Assembly (NCBI GenBank): GCA_934293575.1
Contig: CAKQYU010000013.1
Location: 1-64,000, forward strand
Origin: an uncultured Lachnospiraceae bacterium
GTDB taxonomy: Bacteria > Bacillota > Clostridia > Lachnospirales > Lachnospiraceae
Reading direction: 5' to 3'
DNA length: 64,000 nt
Every line of letters begins with the position of its first letter. Within the stretch, counting starts at the first letter, position 1. This document shows positions 28,209-36,552 of the stretch, in pieces. The notes under the pieces are model-generated. The model made no database searches and had not been told where the DNA came from. It saw nothing but the letters and a program-made list of their open reading frames with translations. Made by a program: the position numbers and the translations under genes.

Positions 28209-29278
28209 TTTCTTCCTTCTTTCTTTTCTATATGTTTAGGATCTCCACGGTCTGTTACAACCTGATAACCGATTACCTGCATCCGCCGTTCAAGACAGCC
28301 TCTGCATTCCGCTGCCTCTTCCCCTGTACAAATTTTATTATCATAAAGTTCATATTGTTTACGAATATTAACCGGAGATAAATTTGGCATTACCACATTC
28401 GCGCCTGCCAAAATTCCCTGTTCCCGTCCCATTGGGTGAATCGTTCCAAGTGCCGTTGTTGCCGGCAACAGGATATCCGGCTTTATCAATCGAATGATTG
28501 AAAGCAGATAACAGGTCATTTCAAGCGTTCCGGCAGTCTTTTCTTTAAACGGCGTCTCTTGGTGCGGAATAAAAGGTCCGATTCCGCACATATCCGGTTG
28601 AAATGCTTCGATAAATTTTAAATCCTTTGCCAGTTCCCTGTTTGTCTGATACGGTGAACCCACCATAAATCCACAACCAACCTGATATCCAATCTCTCTC
28701 AACTGATAAAGACATTCCATGCGATGTTCAAAACTCATATTATCCGGATGCAGTTTTTGATAATGAACCGCATCGGCAGTCTCCTGCCGTAATAAATACC
28801 GGTTTGCACCCGCATGATACAATTTTTGATAACTTTCCTTCGTGCGCTCTCCCAACGATAACGTAATCGCACAATCCGGAAATCTCTGTCGAATCATAGC
28901 CACTATATCACACATGATATTATCTGTAAAATATCCATCTTCTCCGCTTTGCAATACAAATGTGCGAAAACCGAGTTTATATCCCGTCTTGCAACATTCC
29001 AATATCTCATCTTTGCTTAAGCGGTATCGTTCTACCTTTGTATTGCTTCTTCGAATGCCACAATACAGACAATCATTTTTACAGTAATTACTAAACTCAA
29101 TCAGACCTCTTGTATAGATATCGTTTCCGTAAACCGCCTTTCTTTGCTCCACACTGTATTCTTCAAGGCGTTTTGCATATTCCTTCTGATATCCATCCAA
29201 TAAATCCTCGTATTCTTCCTGTGTCAGACTGTGCGTATCCGCTAATTTGTGAATCAGTTTTTCTATGTCTTTCTTCAT
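28205..29278 (-). CDS. hydE: [FeFe]-hydrogenase maturase HydE (radical SAM)
   Basis: HydE is the radical SAM enzyme that works between HydG's product and HydF in building the 2Fe subcluster. CKNDCLYCGIR (C-x3-C-x2-C) is at about residues 66-76; the family motifs RTFVLQSGEDGYFTD and GCGFMVGSPYQTN follow. 357 residues is typical. It overlaps the YolD-like gene by 4 bases, so translation is coupled to the polymerase Y transcript. Confidence 0.96.
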   Translation of the reverse strand: MKKDIEKLIHKLADTHSLTQEEYEDLLDGYQKEYAKRLEEYSVEQRKAVYGNDIYTRGLIEFSNYCKNDCLYCGIRRSNTKVERYRLSKDEILECCKTGYKLGFRTFVLQSGEDGYFTDNIMCDIVAMIRQRFPDCAITLSLGERTKESYQKLYHAGANRYLLRQETADAVHYQKLHPDNMSFEHRMECLYQLREIGYQVGCGFMVGSPYQTNRELAKDLKFIEAFQPDMCGIGPFIPHQETPFKEKTAGTLEMTCYLLSIIRLIKPDILLPATTALGTIHPMGREQGILAGANVVMPNLSPVNIRKQYELYDNKICTGEEAAECRGCLERRMQVIGYQVVTDRGDPKHIEKKEGRK

Positions 29279-29496
29279 TCCTGTTTTCCAGCCTTTATCT
29301 CATACTCATCTTCCCACTTCTTTTGCGCATCCTGTATGGTATTGTCAATCGCATCTCCATATCCCGTCAACGCCGAAAATGATGCAAACTGTGCAGCTCT
29401 CTTTTCTCTCTCCATCGGTTTATGATGAATCGATTGCGGACGTTCCATTGATAACATGTCTTCATATTTTTTTAGTTTCTGTATGTCTATTCTCAT
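29275..29496 (-). CDS. YolD-like small protein
   Basis: A 73-residue acidic protein with the motif RAAQFASFSALTGYGDAIDNT (residues 33-53), seen in YolD-like proteins that are encoded next to Y-family polymerases in Firmicutes. It overlaps both neighbours by 4 bases. The role is probably linked to the polymerase; mechanism unknown. Confidence 0.75.
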   Translation of the reverse strand: MRIDIQKLKKYEDMLSMERPQSIHHKPMEREKRAAQFASFSALTGYGDAIDNTIQDAQKKWEDEYEIKAGKQE

Positions 29497-31016
29497 GCTT
29501 TATGTCCACCTATCTGATTATTCCGTCCAATTGCCGTAGCACCCTCTTGTAAATTGGCACCTCTTAGAATAGAGTTTTTCCCGTATTTTTTCTTGATTGA
29601 CAACATGACCTCCTGCATTTTCCGTTCTCTTTCCAAGTCAAGCTGTTCTTCTTTTTTCTTTTGTTCCAACTGATTGTAGTCCGTAAACAAATCCAGCTGC
29701 ACATAGTTATCTTCCTGCTTTTCCTTCTCATCCACCACATGATTTGCCGTCAGATTAATTCTTCGAATCAGCAAAGAAGGATTTACGATTTTGTCATATA
29801 GTTCCAATACCGCATCCGTAATCAATCTTGTTGAGGACGTCCGTTTTGTTAGATTCGTGGTTCCATGTGCATGTTTGGGAATCCTTCTACCATACATATC
29901 CGTTGTAACAATCCCCTTATAAGCCTTCGCCCGTACGGGATCGGTCAGGTTTTCGATATCATAACCGATTGTCAATACCATCTGATTGGTTTCTAATCGT
30001 TTATCAACCAATTCCAATACCAATAAATCCGTCATTTCCCGGACAACCAGTTTTCCCTTATCAAAATCATACGGACATTGCAGCACCTGTCCGGAACTGA
30101 TGCTGTTATATTCCGGCTTATATACTTTTATATCCTTAATTTCACAGGGTTCATATCCCCATGCATGGTCAATCAACAATTCCGCATTGACGCCAAACAT
30201 CTGATATAACAACTCTTCATTATAATAATCCGACTCATTTCCAATCGAACATCTTGCGACATCTCCCATGGTATAAAGTCCCTGTTCCCACAATTTTTTG
30301 GCATATCCTCTTCCTACGCGCCAGAAATCCGTCAATGGTTCATGCGTCCACAAAAGCTTTCGATATGTAAGCTCATCCAATTTGGCAATCCGCACTCCAT
30401 GTGCATCCGCCGGAATATGCTTAGCTACGATATCCATTGCAACCTTACACAGATACAAATTGGTTCCGATTCCCGCAGTTGCCGTAATTCCGGTTTCTTT
30501 TAAAACTTCCTTTATCATGGTCTCTGCAAGTTCCATCGGTGTCATATGATAGATATTCAAATAATTCGTCACATCCATAAACACTTCATCAATGGAATAT
30601 ACATGAATATCCTCCGGAGCAATATATTTTAAATATATATCATAAATTCTTGTACTGTATTCAATATATAATGCCATTCTGGGCGGTGCGGCTATATAAT
30701 CTAATGCATATTCCGGATGCGCAGCCAACTCATTTTTATCGGTAGCAGAGCCCAAAAACTCCTGTCCGGGTGCTTTTTGCTTTCGCAACCGGTTTGCTTC
30801 CTTTACCTTTGATACCACCTCAAACAATCTGGCTCTTCCGGGAATTCCGTATTCTTTTAAAGACGGAGATACTGCCAGGCAGATGGTCTTTTCCGTTCGG
30901 CTCACATCTGCTACCACCAGATTCGTTGTCAGCGGATCCAGATTACGCTCCCGACACTCTACCGATGCATAAAATGATTTTAAGTCAATTGCAATATAGG
31001 ATTTCTCCTTACTCAT
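29493..31016 (-). CDS. Y-family (UmuC/DinB-type) translesion DNA polymerase
   Basis: A 507-residue error-prone polymerase of the UvrX/UmuC type. The catalytic start AIDLKSFYASVECRERNLDPL (Asp at about residue 10) and YSIDEVFMDVT (Asp-Glu, about residue 141) are present, along with GIGTNLYLCKVAMDIVAK and the fingers. A beta-clamp motif QLDLF lies at about residue 439-443. It opens the operon polY-yolD-hydE-hydG-hydF. AAGGAG is 11 bases before the start. A LexA box in its promoter puts it under SOS control. Confidence 0.92.
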   Translation of the reverse strand: MSKEKSYIAIDLKSFYASVECRERNLDPLTTNLVVADVSRTEKTICLAVSPSLKEYGIPGRARLFEVVSKVKEANRLRKQKAPGQEFLGSATDKNELAAHPEYALDYIAAPPRMALYIEYSTRIYDIYLKYIAPEDIHVYSIDEVFMDVTNYLNIYHMTPMELAETMIKEVLKETGITATAGIGTNLYLCKVAMDIVAKHIPADAHGVRIAKLDELTYRKLLWTHEPLTDFWRVGRGYAKKLWEQGLYTMGDVARCSIGNESDYYNEELLYQMFGVNAELLIDHAWGYEPCEIKDIKVYKPEYNSISSGQVLQCPYDFDKGKLVVREMTDLLVLELVDKRLETNQMVLTIGYDIENLTDPVRAKAYKGIVTTDMYGRRIPKHAHGTTNLTKRTSSTRLITDAVLELYDKIVNPSLLIRRINLTANHVVDEKEKQEDNYVQLDLFTDYNQLEQKKKEEQLDLERERKMQEVMLSIKKKYGKNSILRGANLQEGATAIGRNNQIGGHKA

Positions 31017-31067
31017 ACAAGAATATACTCCTTCATTCTGAAATGTTTTCTTTCCTCACATCATTTT

Positions 31068-31098
31068 ATTATAACCAAAACATATGTTCAAGTAGCAA
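31068..31098 (-). promoter_or_regulatory. LexA box and promoter of the polY operon
   Basis: On the minus strand GAACATATGTTT (31089-31078) matches 11 of 12 bases of the Gram-positive LexA site GAACATATGTTC. TATAAT follows 4 bases later (31073-31068), and a weak -35 (TTGCTA, 31098-31093, 19-base spacer) overlaps the other side, so a bound repressor would cover the promoter core. Confidence 0.75.
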
Positions 31099-31104
31099 TT
31101 TTTT

Positions 31105-31141
31105 CAAAAAAAATCACTCCCACCGTACCGATGGAAGTGAT
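31105..31141 (-). terminator. terminator after metY
   Basis: Minus strand ATCACT-T-CCATCG / GGTGG-G-AGTGAT stem with a GTAC loop, followed by eight T. Confidence 0.85.
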
Positions 31142-31152
31142 GTTCCTTTTCT

Positions 31153-32439
31153 TTATGAAATTGCTTCTAATGCCTGTGAAAGGTCTGCAATCAGATCCTC
31201 TTTATCCTCTAATCCACATGAAATACGGATTAATCCGGCAGGAATACCCGCTTCTATTAACTGTTCTTCTGACATCTGGCGATGTGTGGAAGTTGCCGGA
31301 TTCAGACAACAGGTTCTTGCATCTGCAACATGCGTTTCAATCGCAGCCAGTTTTAAATGCTTCATAAATATCTCTGCTGCCGCACGTCCGCCCGCTAATT
31401 CAAACGATACAACACCGCATCCTCCGTTTGGAAGATATTTCTTTCCTCTTTCATAGTAAGGGTCACTTGGCAGACCGGAATAATTTACCTTGGTAACCTT
31501 TGGCTGTTTTTCCAAAAATTCAGCTACTGCCTGACCGTTTTCCACATGTCTTGCCATTCTTACATGCAATGATTCCAACCCTAAATTCAGTATAAATGCA
31601 TGTTGCGGAGATTGGATACAACCTAAATCACGCATCAACTGAGAGGTACATTTTGTGATAAATGCTCCCTCTTTTCCAAATTTTTCCGCATAAATGATTC
31701 CATGATAGGATTCATCCGGTGTACAAAGTCCCGGATACTTATCCGCATATGCCATCCAGTCAAATTTACCGGAATCTACAATTGCTCCACCTACTGCGGC
31801 ACCGTGGCCATCCATATATTTTGTTGTTGAATGCGTTACAATATCTGCTCCCCATTCAATTGGGCGACAGTTAATCGGTGTTGGGAATGTATTATCTACA
31901 ACCAACGGAACTCCGTGTGCATGCGCAACCTTTGCAAATAATTCAATGTCCAAAACCGTGAGTGCCGGATTGGCAATCGTCTCACCAAACATAGCTCTTG
32001 TATTATCCCGAAATGCCGCATTCAACTCTTCTTCCGTACTGTCCGGTGATACAAAGGTAACATCAATTCCCATTTTTGCCATTGTAACCGAAATCAGGTT
32101 AAAGGTACCTCCGTAAATTGAAGAGGATGCTACAATATGACTTCCGCTTTCACAGATATTAAATAACGCAAAGAAATTAGCCGCCTGACCGGATGAAGTC
32201 AGCATCGCTGCACTTCCTCCCTCTAACTCGGCGATTTTCGCAGCAACAAAATCGTTGGTTGGATTTTGCAGTCTGGTATAAAAATATCCGCTTGCCTCTA
32301 AATCAAATAATTTACCCATATCCTCACTTGTGTCATACTTAAATGTGGTAGATTGTACAATCGGAATCTGTCTCGGTTGTCCGTTCCCCGGTGTATAACC
32401 CGCCTGCACACACTTTGTATTCATTGAATATTCTTTCAT
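31153..32439 (-). CDS. metY: O-acetylhomoserine sulfhydrylase
   Basis: A 428-residue Cys/Met-metabolism PLP enzyme, making homocysteine (or methionine) from O-acetylhomoserine and sulfide. TKCVQAGYTPGNGQPRQIPIVQSTTFKY at the start, SSGQAANFFALFNIC, and the PLP lysine in THSTTKYMDGHG (about residue 208) are typical. GAGGAG is 5 bases upstream. It follows the PAP2 gene by 15 bases. No S-box or T-box is visible in front of it. Confidence 0.94.
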   Translation of the reverse strand: MKEYSMNTKCVQAGYTPGNGQPRQIPIVQSTTFKYDTSEDMGKLFDLEASGYFYTRLQNPTNDFVAAKIAELEGGSAAMLTSSGQAANFFALFNICESGSHIVASSSIYGGTFNLISVTMAKMGIDVTFVSPDSTEEELNAAFRDNTRAMFGETIANPALTVLDIELFAKVAHAHGVPLVVDNTFPTPINCRPIEWGADIVTHSTTKYMDGHGAAVGGAIVDSGKFDWMAYADKYPGLCTPDESYHGIIYAEKFGKEGAFITKCTSQLMRDLGCIQSPQHAFILNLGLESLHVRMARHVENGQAVAEFLEKQPKVTKVNYSGLPSDPYYERGKKYLPNGGCGVVSFELAGGRAAAEIFMKHLKLAAIETHVADARTCCLNPATSTHRQMSEEQLIEAGIPAGLIRISCGLEDKEDLIADLSQALEAIS

Positions 32440-32454
32440 TTTATCTCCTCTCTG

Positions 32455-32949
32455 TTATAAAAAAATAAGTCCTATTACACCACTTATCACACCAATTACC
32501 GCACCCGCAATCACATCCGTCAGATCATGCACTCCACCGACAACTCGGATAAAAGCCATTCCTATTCCGATTATCATCAATATCACTCCAACAACCGGGC
32601 AATACATCAGCCAGCACATAGCAATCACAAAAACGGAAAAAACATGCCGGCTCGGAAATGATTTCCCAACGGTATCCTTTGCAATCAGCGGAACAATATC
32701 CAATCGTTCATATGGTCTTTGTTTATTGTAAAATCTCCGAAACACCGAAACCGCAACAAATGATATCGATGCCGTCAACAGACTTTTGAGCCACAAAGGG
32801 TTCTTCTGATACCATTCTAAAAGAATCAGCAACGGATACATTACATAGCAAACACCCGTTAGCAATTGATTGAAAAATAAAAAACCTTTTGTCAGCATCG
32901 GATGCTCAACAAAAGGTTTGATCAATTTTTTGTATTGATTTGCAGTCAT
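32455..32949 (-). CDS. PAP2-superfamily membrane phosphatase
   Basis: A 164-residue protein with several membrane segments. The tripartite acid phosphatase motif is KQRPYERLD (Arg), SFPSRHVFS (His) and GGVHDLTDVIAG (His/Asp). It resembles the undecaprenyl-pyrophosphate or lipid phosphatases of this superfamily; the exact lipid is unknown. AAGGAAG precedes the start; the gap to metY is 15 bases. Confidence 0.85.
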   Translation of the reverse strand: MTANQYKKLIKPFVEHPMLTKGFLFFNQLLTGVCYVMYPLLILLEWYQKNPLWLKSLLTASISFVAVSVFRRFYNKQRPYERLDIVPLIAKDTVGKSFPSRHVFSVFVIAMCWLMYCPVVGVILMIIGIGMAFIRVVGGVHDLTDVIAGAVIGVISGVIGLIFL

Positions 32950-32961
32950 GTTTTGCTTCCT

Positions 32962-33480
32962 TTAAATCCACGTTTCAATTACCGATGCATCATCCGTACG
33001 GCTTGCCATACGAACACTGCAGCCAAGTTTTTCCAAATATTTTCGGCTATCTACCAATGTGGAAAAATGTCTCGATATTTTTTCCTTTTGCGGTTCATAA
33101 TAATCTACCGTATAATCAACCGAATCATTTTCTTCCTTAAAATAGATAACTCCGACATTCGTCTTTACGACATCGGTCATCTGGGTTACAAATTCCGATA
33201 CCGGCATATGTTTTCGTTTTCTTAATGCATTCTCATCCTGATTGAGTCCTGTAATTGCAGAGTCACGGATTGCCTTATCAATCTGGGCAATCATGGATTC
33301 CGTAATACTGGTTTTCTCTCCAAAATTCAGATAATTAAGAATCGTAAGCATTTCCGACTCCGCATCTGTCAGATAACCGGTTCCCTGTTTATGCAAATCT
33401 CCTGTATTATGAACAAGTTCATACATCTTATTCGGAAGGGTACGATACGTCCACTCCTGCATCTTAAATTCTAATTCCAT
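32962..33480 (-). CDS. conserved hypothetical protein, 172 aa
   Basis: I do not recognise the family. It is 172 residues, soluble, mixed alpha/beta, with a basic stretch LRKRKHMP near residue 86 and a terminal VIETWI. There is no signal peptide, membrane segment or cysteine cluster. A good ribosome site (TAGGAG) precedes the ATG at 33480. It ends 12 bases before the PAP2 gene, so they may be cotranscribed. Confidence 0.65.
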   Translation of the reverse strand: MELEFKMQEWTYRTLPNKMYELVHNTGDLHKQGTGYLTDAESEMLTILNYLNFGEKTSITESMIAQIDKAIRDSAITGLNQDENALRKRKHMPVSEFVTQMTDVVKTNVGVIYFKEENDSVDYTVDYYEPQKEKISRHFSTLVDSRKYLEKLGCSVRMASRTDDASVIETWI

Positions 33481-33534
33481 ATACTCTTCTCCTATTCCCC
33501 ATAATACATATCTGTTTCAAGTATATTCGTTTTC

Positions 33535-34137
33535 TTAATCTAAGACTTTCTTAATCGCAGCTAATAATTCATCATATGTTTCATATGCCGGAAGTTCCGG
33601 ATGATCCGCCTTAATCTGTTCTGTACTTTTAAACAGGAAGCCTGCCTTACTTGCTTCAATCATTCCCAAATCATTGTGGCTGTCTCCACTGGCAATTGTC
33701 TCATATCCAATTGACTGCAATGCCTTTACGGTTGTGTATTTTGATTTTTCACAACGCATCTTAAATCCGGTAATTTCTCCGTTATCCGCAACCTCCAATG
33801 AATTACAGAAAATTGTAGGCCATCCAAGCTTTGCCATCAGCGGCTTTGCAAACTGTGTAAATGTATCACTGATAATGATAACCTGTGTCAGGGAACGCAA
33901 TTCATCCAAAAATTCCTTTGCTCCCGGAATCGGATCAATGGTTGCAATGGTGTCCTGAATTTCTTTCAAACCAAGTCCGTGTTCTTTCAAAACACCCAAC
34001 CGCCAGTTCATCAGTTTGTCATAATCCGGCTCATCCCTTGTTGTTCTCTTTAATTCCGGTATTCCGCTTGCCTGTGCAAATGCAATCCAAATCTCCGGTA
34101 CCAAAACGCCCTCTAAATCCAAACATACAATATCCAT
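33535..34137 (-). CDS. thrH: ThrH-type phosphoserine phosphatase / homoserine phosphotransferase
   Basis: A 200-residue HAD enzyme. LDLEGVLVPEIW (about residues 5-16, the DxE variant of the HAD nucleophile motif) is the ThrH signature; IIISDTFTQFAKPLMAKLGWPT and ASGDSHNDLGMIEASKAG (motifs II and IV) follow. ThrH can move phosphate from phosphoserine to homoserine. The ATG at 34137 has GGGAGG 6 bases before. Its substrate is the product of hom, elsewhere in this window. Confidence 0.85.
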   Translation of the reverse strand: MDIVCLDLEGVLVPEIWIAFAQASGIPELKRTTRDEPDYDKLMNWRLGVLKEHGLGLKEIQDTIATIDPIPGAKEFLDELRSLTQVIIISDTFTQFAKPLMAKLGWPTIFCNSLEVADNGEITGFKMRCEKSKYTTVKALQSIGYETIASGDSHNDLGMIEASKAGFLFKSTEQIKADHPELPAYETYDELLAAIKKVLD

Positions 34138-34223
34138 CTTTATCCTCCCATTTTCTTCGTATTTCACACACTGTTTTCATTATAGCATATATCCTTATAC
34201 AATCAAAGAAATTCCATATAAAA

Positions 34224-34727
34224 TTACATATCAAATACCTGTTTAATGCTGTCATAATGCAAAAAAATCCCTTCTTTTGCAAATGCCTCAATCTCCTCTT
34301 TTGTTGCCAGCATAAATCCATCTGTTTCCGCTTCCTGCGGGGATACATCCGACTCATCAAAATCCATCACAAAGCGGTAGACATCTACAAAATAATTGTC
34401 ACCTTCACCCGGATTTTCTCTTTTGTAGGTAAACTGATAACCACCCTCTGCCTTTGTTACATCAAGACCTGTTTCCTCAAAAACTTCTCTGCAAACAGCA
34501 TCAAATGATTCCTCTCCGGCCTGCACGCCTCCACCGGACACTTCCCACCAACCGGGAGCCCAGGACTTTGTCATAACACGCTTGGTAATCAAAAATTTCT
34601 TATCCGGTCTTGCCACAACACCCAATACCGTCAGATGATATTCTCCATCTTTTAAAATCCAGTCATTGCGTTTCATGGTTCTTCCGGTTTTCTGTTTCTT
34701 TTCATCGTAAATATCCCAAAATTCCAT
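34224..34727 (-). CDS. Nudix hydrolase
   Basis: A 167-residue Nudix protein. The box GGGVQAGEESFDAVCREVFEETGL (about residues 66-89) fits Gx5Ex7REUxEExGU exactly. The N-terminal extension WDIYDEKKQKTGRTMKR is that of the IPP-isomerase-like/YfcD subgroup, so a nucleoside diphosphate derivative is the likely substrate, not proved. It ends 90 bases before thrH. Confidence 0.88.
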   Translation of the reverse strand: MEFWDIYDEKKQKTGRTMKRNDWILKDGEYHLTVLGVVARPDKKFLITKRVMTKSWAPGWWEVSGGGVQAGEESFDAVCREVFEETGLDVTKAEGGYQFTYKRENPGEGDNYFVDVYRFVMDFDESDVSPQEAETDGFMLATKEEIEAFAKEGIFLHYDSIKQVFDM

Positions 34728-34739
34728 TTTTATCCCTTT

Positions 34740-35651
34740 CTATTTTGCAAGCTCTAACATCTTCTGAAGCGGGATTCTTGCCTTTTCCATCATATCTTCC
34801 GGCATAATCACTTCCTGATCCATTGTCTCTAACGCATGCAATACCTTATCCATGGTAACCAATTTCATATTCGGACAAAACTGTCTGTGACCAACGGAAT
34901 AAAATTTCTTATCCGGATTTTTCTGCATCAGTTCAAAGAATACACCCATTTCCGTACAGATTAAAAATTCCTTTGCATCTGAATTGGTTGCATAATCAAT
35001 AATTTCAGAAGTACTTCCGATAAAATCGGACACTTCCAATACATCCATGGTACATTCCGGATGTGTCAACACCAATGCATCCGGACGGATTTTTTTAGCT
35101 TCCAACACATTATCAACTGTAATACTTTTATGTACATGACAAAAACCATCATTAAAAATAAAGTTTTTCTCCGGCAGCTTCTGTGCCACATAGCGGCCTA
35201 AATTATTATCCGGTACAAAAAATATATTCTTCTGTGATAATTTACTCACAACCTTCAAAGCATTCGATGATGTTACGCATACATCCGAAACCGATTTAAT
35301 TTCTGCTGTTGAATTTACATAAGCAACTACTGCAACATCCTCATATTCTTTCCGAACCTGTTCGATTTTTTCAACCGTTACCATATGAGCCATCGGGCAG
35401 TCTGCATCCGAATCCGCCATCACAACTTTCTTTTCCGGATTTAATATTTTTGCACTTTCACCCATAAAGGAAACTCCGCAAAACAGAATATTCTTTTCTT
35501 TTACCTTTGTTGCAATCTTTGCCAGATAATAAGAGTCGCCTACATAGTCTGCGATTTCCTGTACCTGTCCATCCACATAATAATGTGCAAGAATCACAAC
35601 ATCTTTTTCATCCTTTAATGCTTTTACCTTCTGTACCATATTTTCATCCAT
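34740..35651 (-). CDS. nadA: quinolinate synthase A
   Basis: NadA condenses iminoaspartate with DHAP to quinolinate, the first ring of NAD. Three conserved cysteines for its 4Fe-4S cluster are visible in CGVSFMGES, HPECTMDV and FCPNMKL, and the start ILAHYYVDGQVQEIADYVGDSYYLAK is diagnostic. 304 residues from the ATG at 35651, which has GAGGAG 7 bases upstream. nadB and nadC are not adjacent. A palindrome over its start site suggests NAD-linked repression. Confidence 0.95.
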   Translation of the reverse strand: MDENMVQKVKALKDEKDVVILAHYYVDGQVQEIADYVGDSYYLAKIATKVKEKNILFCGVSFMGESAKILNPEKKVVMADSDADCPMAHMVTVEKIEQVRKEYEDVAVVAYVNSTAEIKSVSDVCVTSSNALKVVSKLSQKNIFFVPDNNLGRYVAQKLPEKNFIFNDGFCHVHKSITVDNVLEAKKIRPDALVLTHPECTMDVLEVSDFIGSTSEIIDYATNSDAKEFLICTEMGVFFELMQKNPDKKFYSVGHRQFCPNMKLVTMDKVLHALETMDQEVIMPEDMMEKARIPLQKMLELAK

Positions 35652-35689
35652 GGTTTTTCTCCTCTTTTCGTTCTTCCCGCCTGTATCAG

Positions 35690-35739
35690 ACCGTAAATAT
35701 ACGGTTTGCATTATACACTATGGAACGGATAGCGGTCAA
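35690..35739 (-). promoter_or_regulatory. nadA promoter with start-site palindrome
   Basis: Minus strand TTGACC (35739-35734), 18-base spacer, TATAAT (35715-35710), then ACCGTA-N4-TACGGT (35705-35690), a perfect 6-bp inverted repeat that would cover the transcription start. The placement is that of a repressor operator. It does not match any NAD regulator site that I can recall with confidence. Confidence 0.65.
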
Positions 35740-35780
35740 GCAATCTAATTTATGCCGTCCTTTTTGCACATTTATTATAC

Positions 35781-35815
35781 AAAAAAAGAAAAGGTGATTG
35801 GAAAACCACCTTTTC
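35781..35815 (-). terminator. terminator after the first cytidylate-kinase-like gene
   Basis: GAAAAGGTG-G-TT / AA-T-CACCTTTTC stem on the minus strand followed by CTTTTTTT. Confidence 0.85.
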
Positions 35816-35826
35816 AAAAATGTTTT

Positions 35827-36426
35827 CTATGCCATTGCTTCATCAATATATGTAATCAATGCATTCACCGTTTTATCAATCCCCAATGTTGAGCTGTTGA
35901 TACAAATATCATAGGATCTGGAATCTCCCCACTTACCATCTGCATAGAAATTGTGATAAGTCTTTCTCGTCTTATCCTCTTTCTTCATACGATTATAAGC
36001 AGCCTTCTGATCCAAATCATATTTTTCCATAACTCTTTGAATCTTAGCATCCTTATCACCCAAAATGAAAACACTGATTAAAGCATCGTTATCCTTTAAG
36101 ATATACTCCGCACATCTTCCGACCACAACAAAGGATTCCTTTTCTTTCTCTCCTTTTGTACGGATAAAGTCAAAAATGTGATTTGCAATCTGTTGTTCCA
36201 ACGGATAATAATTACCATCTATCGCATACGGATAAAAAATCGGATAGACCGGTTTTTCATCAAAATGTTCTGCAACCTCTGCACTGATTGAGCTCTTTTC
36301 TTCCACATGCTGAAAAATTTCTTTATCATATAATGGAATGTTATAATGCTCTGCTAACCTCTGTGCAATTTCGTGTCCCCCACTACCAAATTCACGCCCA
36401 ATGGAAATAATAATCTGCTTACCCAT
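35827..36426 (-). CDS. cytidylate kinase-like P-loop protein (paralogue 1)
   Basis: A 199-residue AAA_26/cytidylate-kinase-like protein. IISIGREFGSGGHEIAQRLAEHYNIPLYDKEIF (residues 5 onward) holds a Walker A variant, and VVVGRCAEYIL is a second family motif. It is not the essential CMP kinase Cmk; substrate unknown. Start ATG at 36426 with GGAAGG 8 bases before. A second copy lies at 41676-42245. Confidence 0.85.
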   Translation of the reverse strand: MGKQIIISIGREFGSGGHEIAQRLAEHYNIPLYDKEIFQHVEEKSSISAEVAEHFDEKPVYPIFYPYAIDGNYYPLEQQIANHIFDFIRTKGEKEKESFVVVGRCAEYILKDNDALISVFILGDKDAKIQRVMEKYDLDQKAAYNRMKKEDKTRKTYHNFYADGKWGDSRSYDICINSSTLGIDKTVNALITYIDEAMA

Positions 36427-36552
36427 AATATCAACCTTCCTTCCTAATTGTGTAAACAATTCAAGCCTTTTCAAAGAATTGAAATTACAACTATAGATAA
36501 ATTATATCATTTTTCTTTATATTTTTCAAAGAAAAATATTTTATTTTACAAT

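Noticed and set aside
30770..31456. Plus-strand 228-codon frame over polY and metY
   Set aside because: It spans the promoter and terminator between polY and metY and is the shadow of two clear genes in other frames; no ribosome site.
31153..32439. S-box (SAM riboswitch) for metY or metNIQ
   Set aside because: No S-box core or the typical terminator/antiterminator is found in either upstream region; the metY gap is only 15 bases.
33885..34508. Plus-strand 207-codon frame over thrH and the Nudix gene
   Set aside because: Shadow of two well supported minus-strand genes, with composition unlike a protein.
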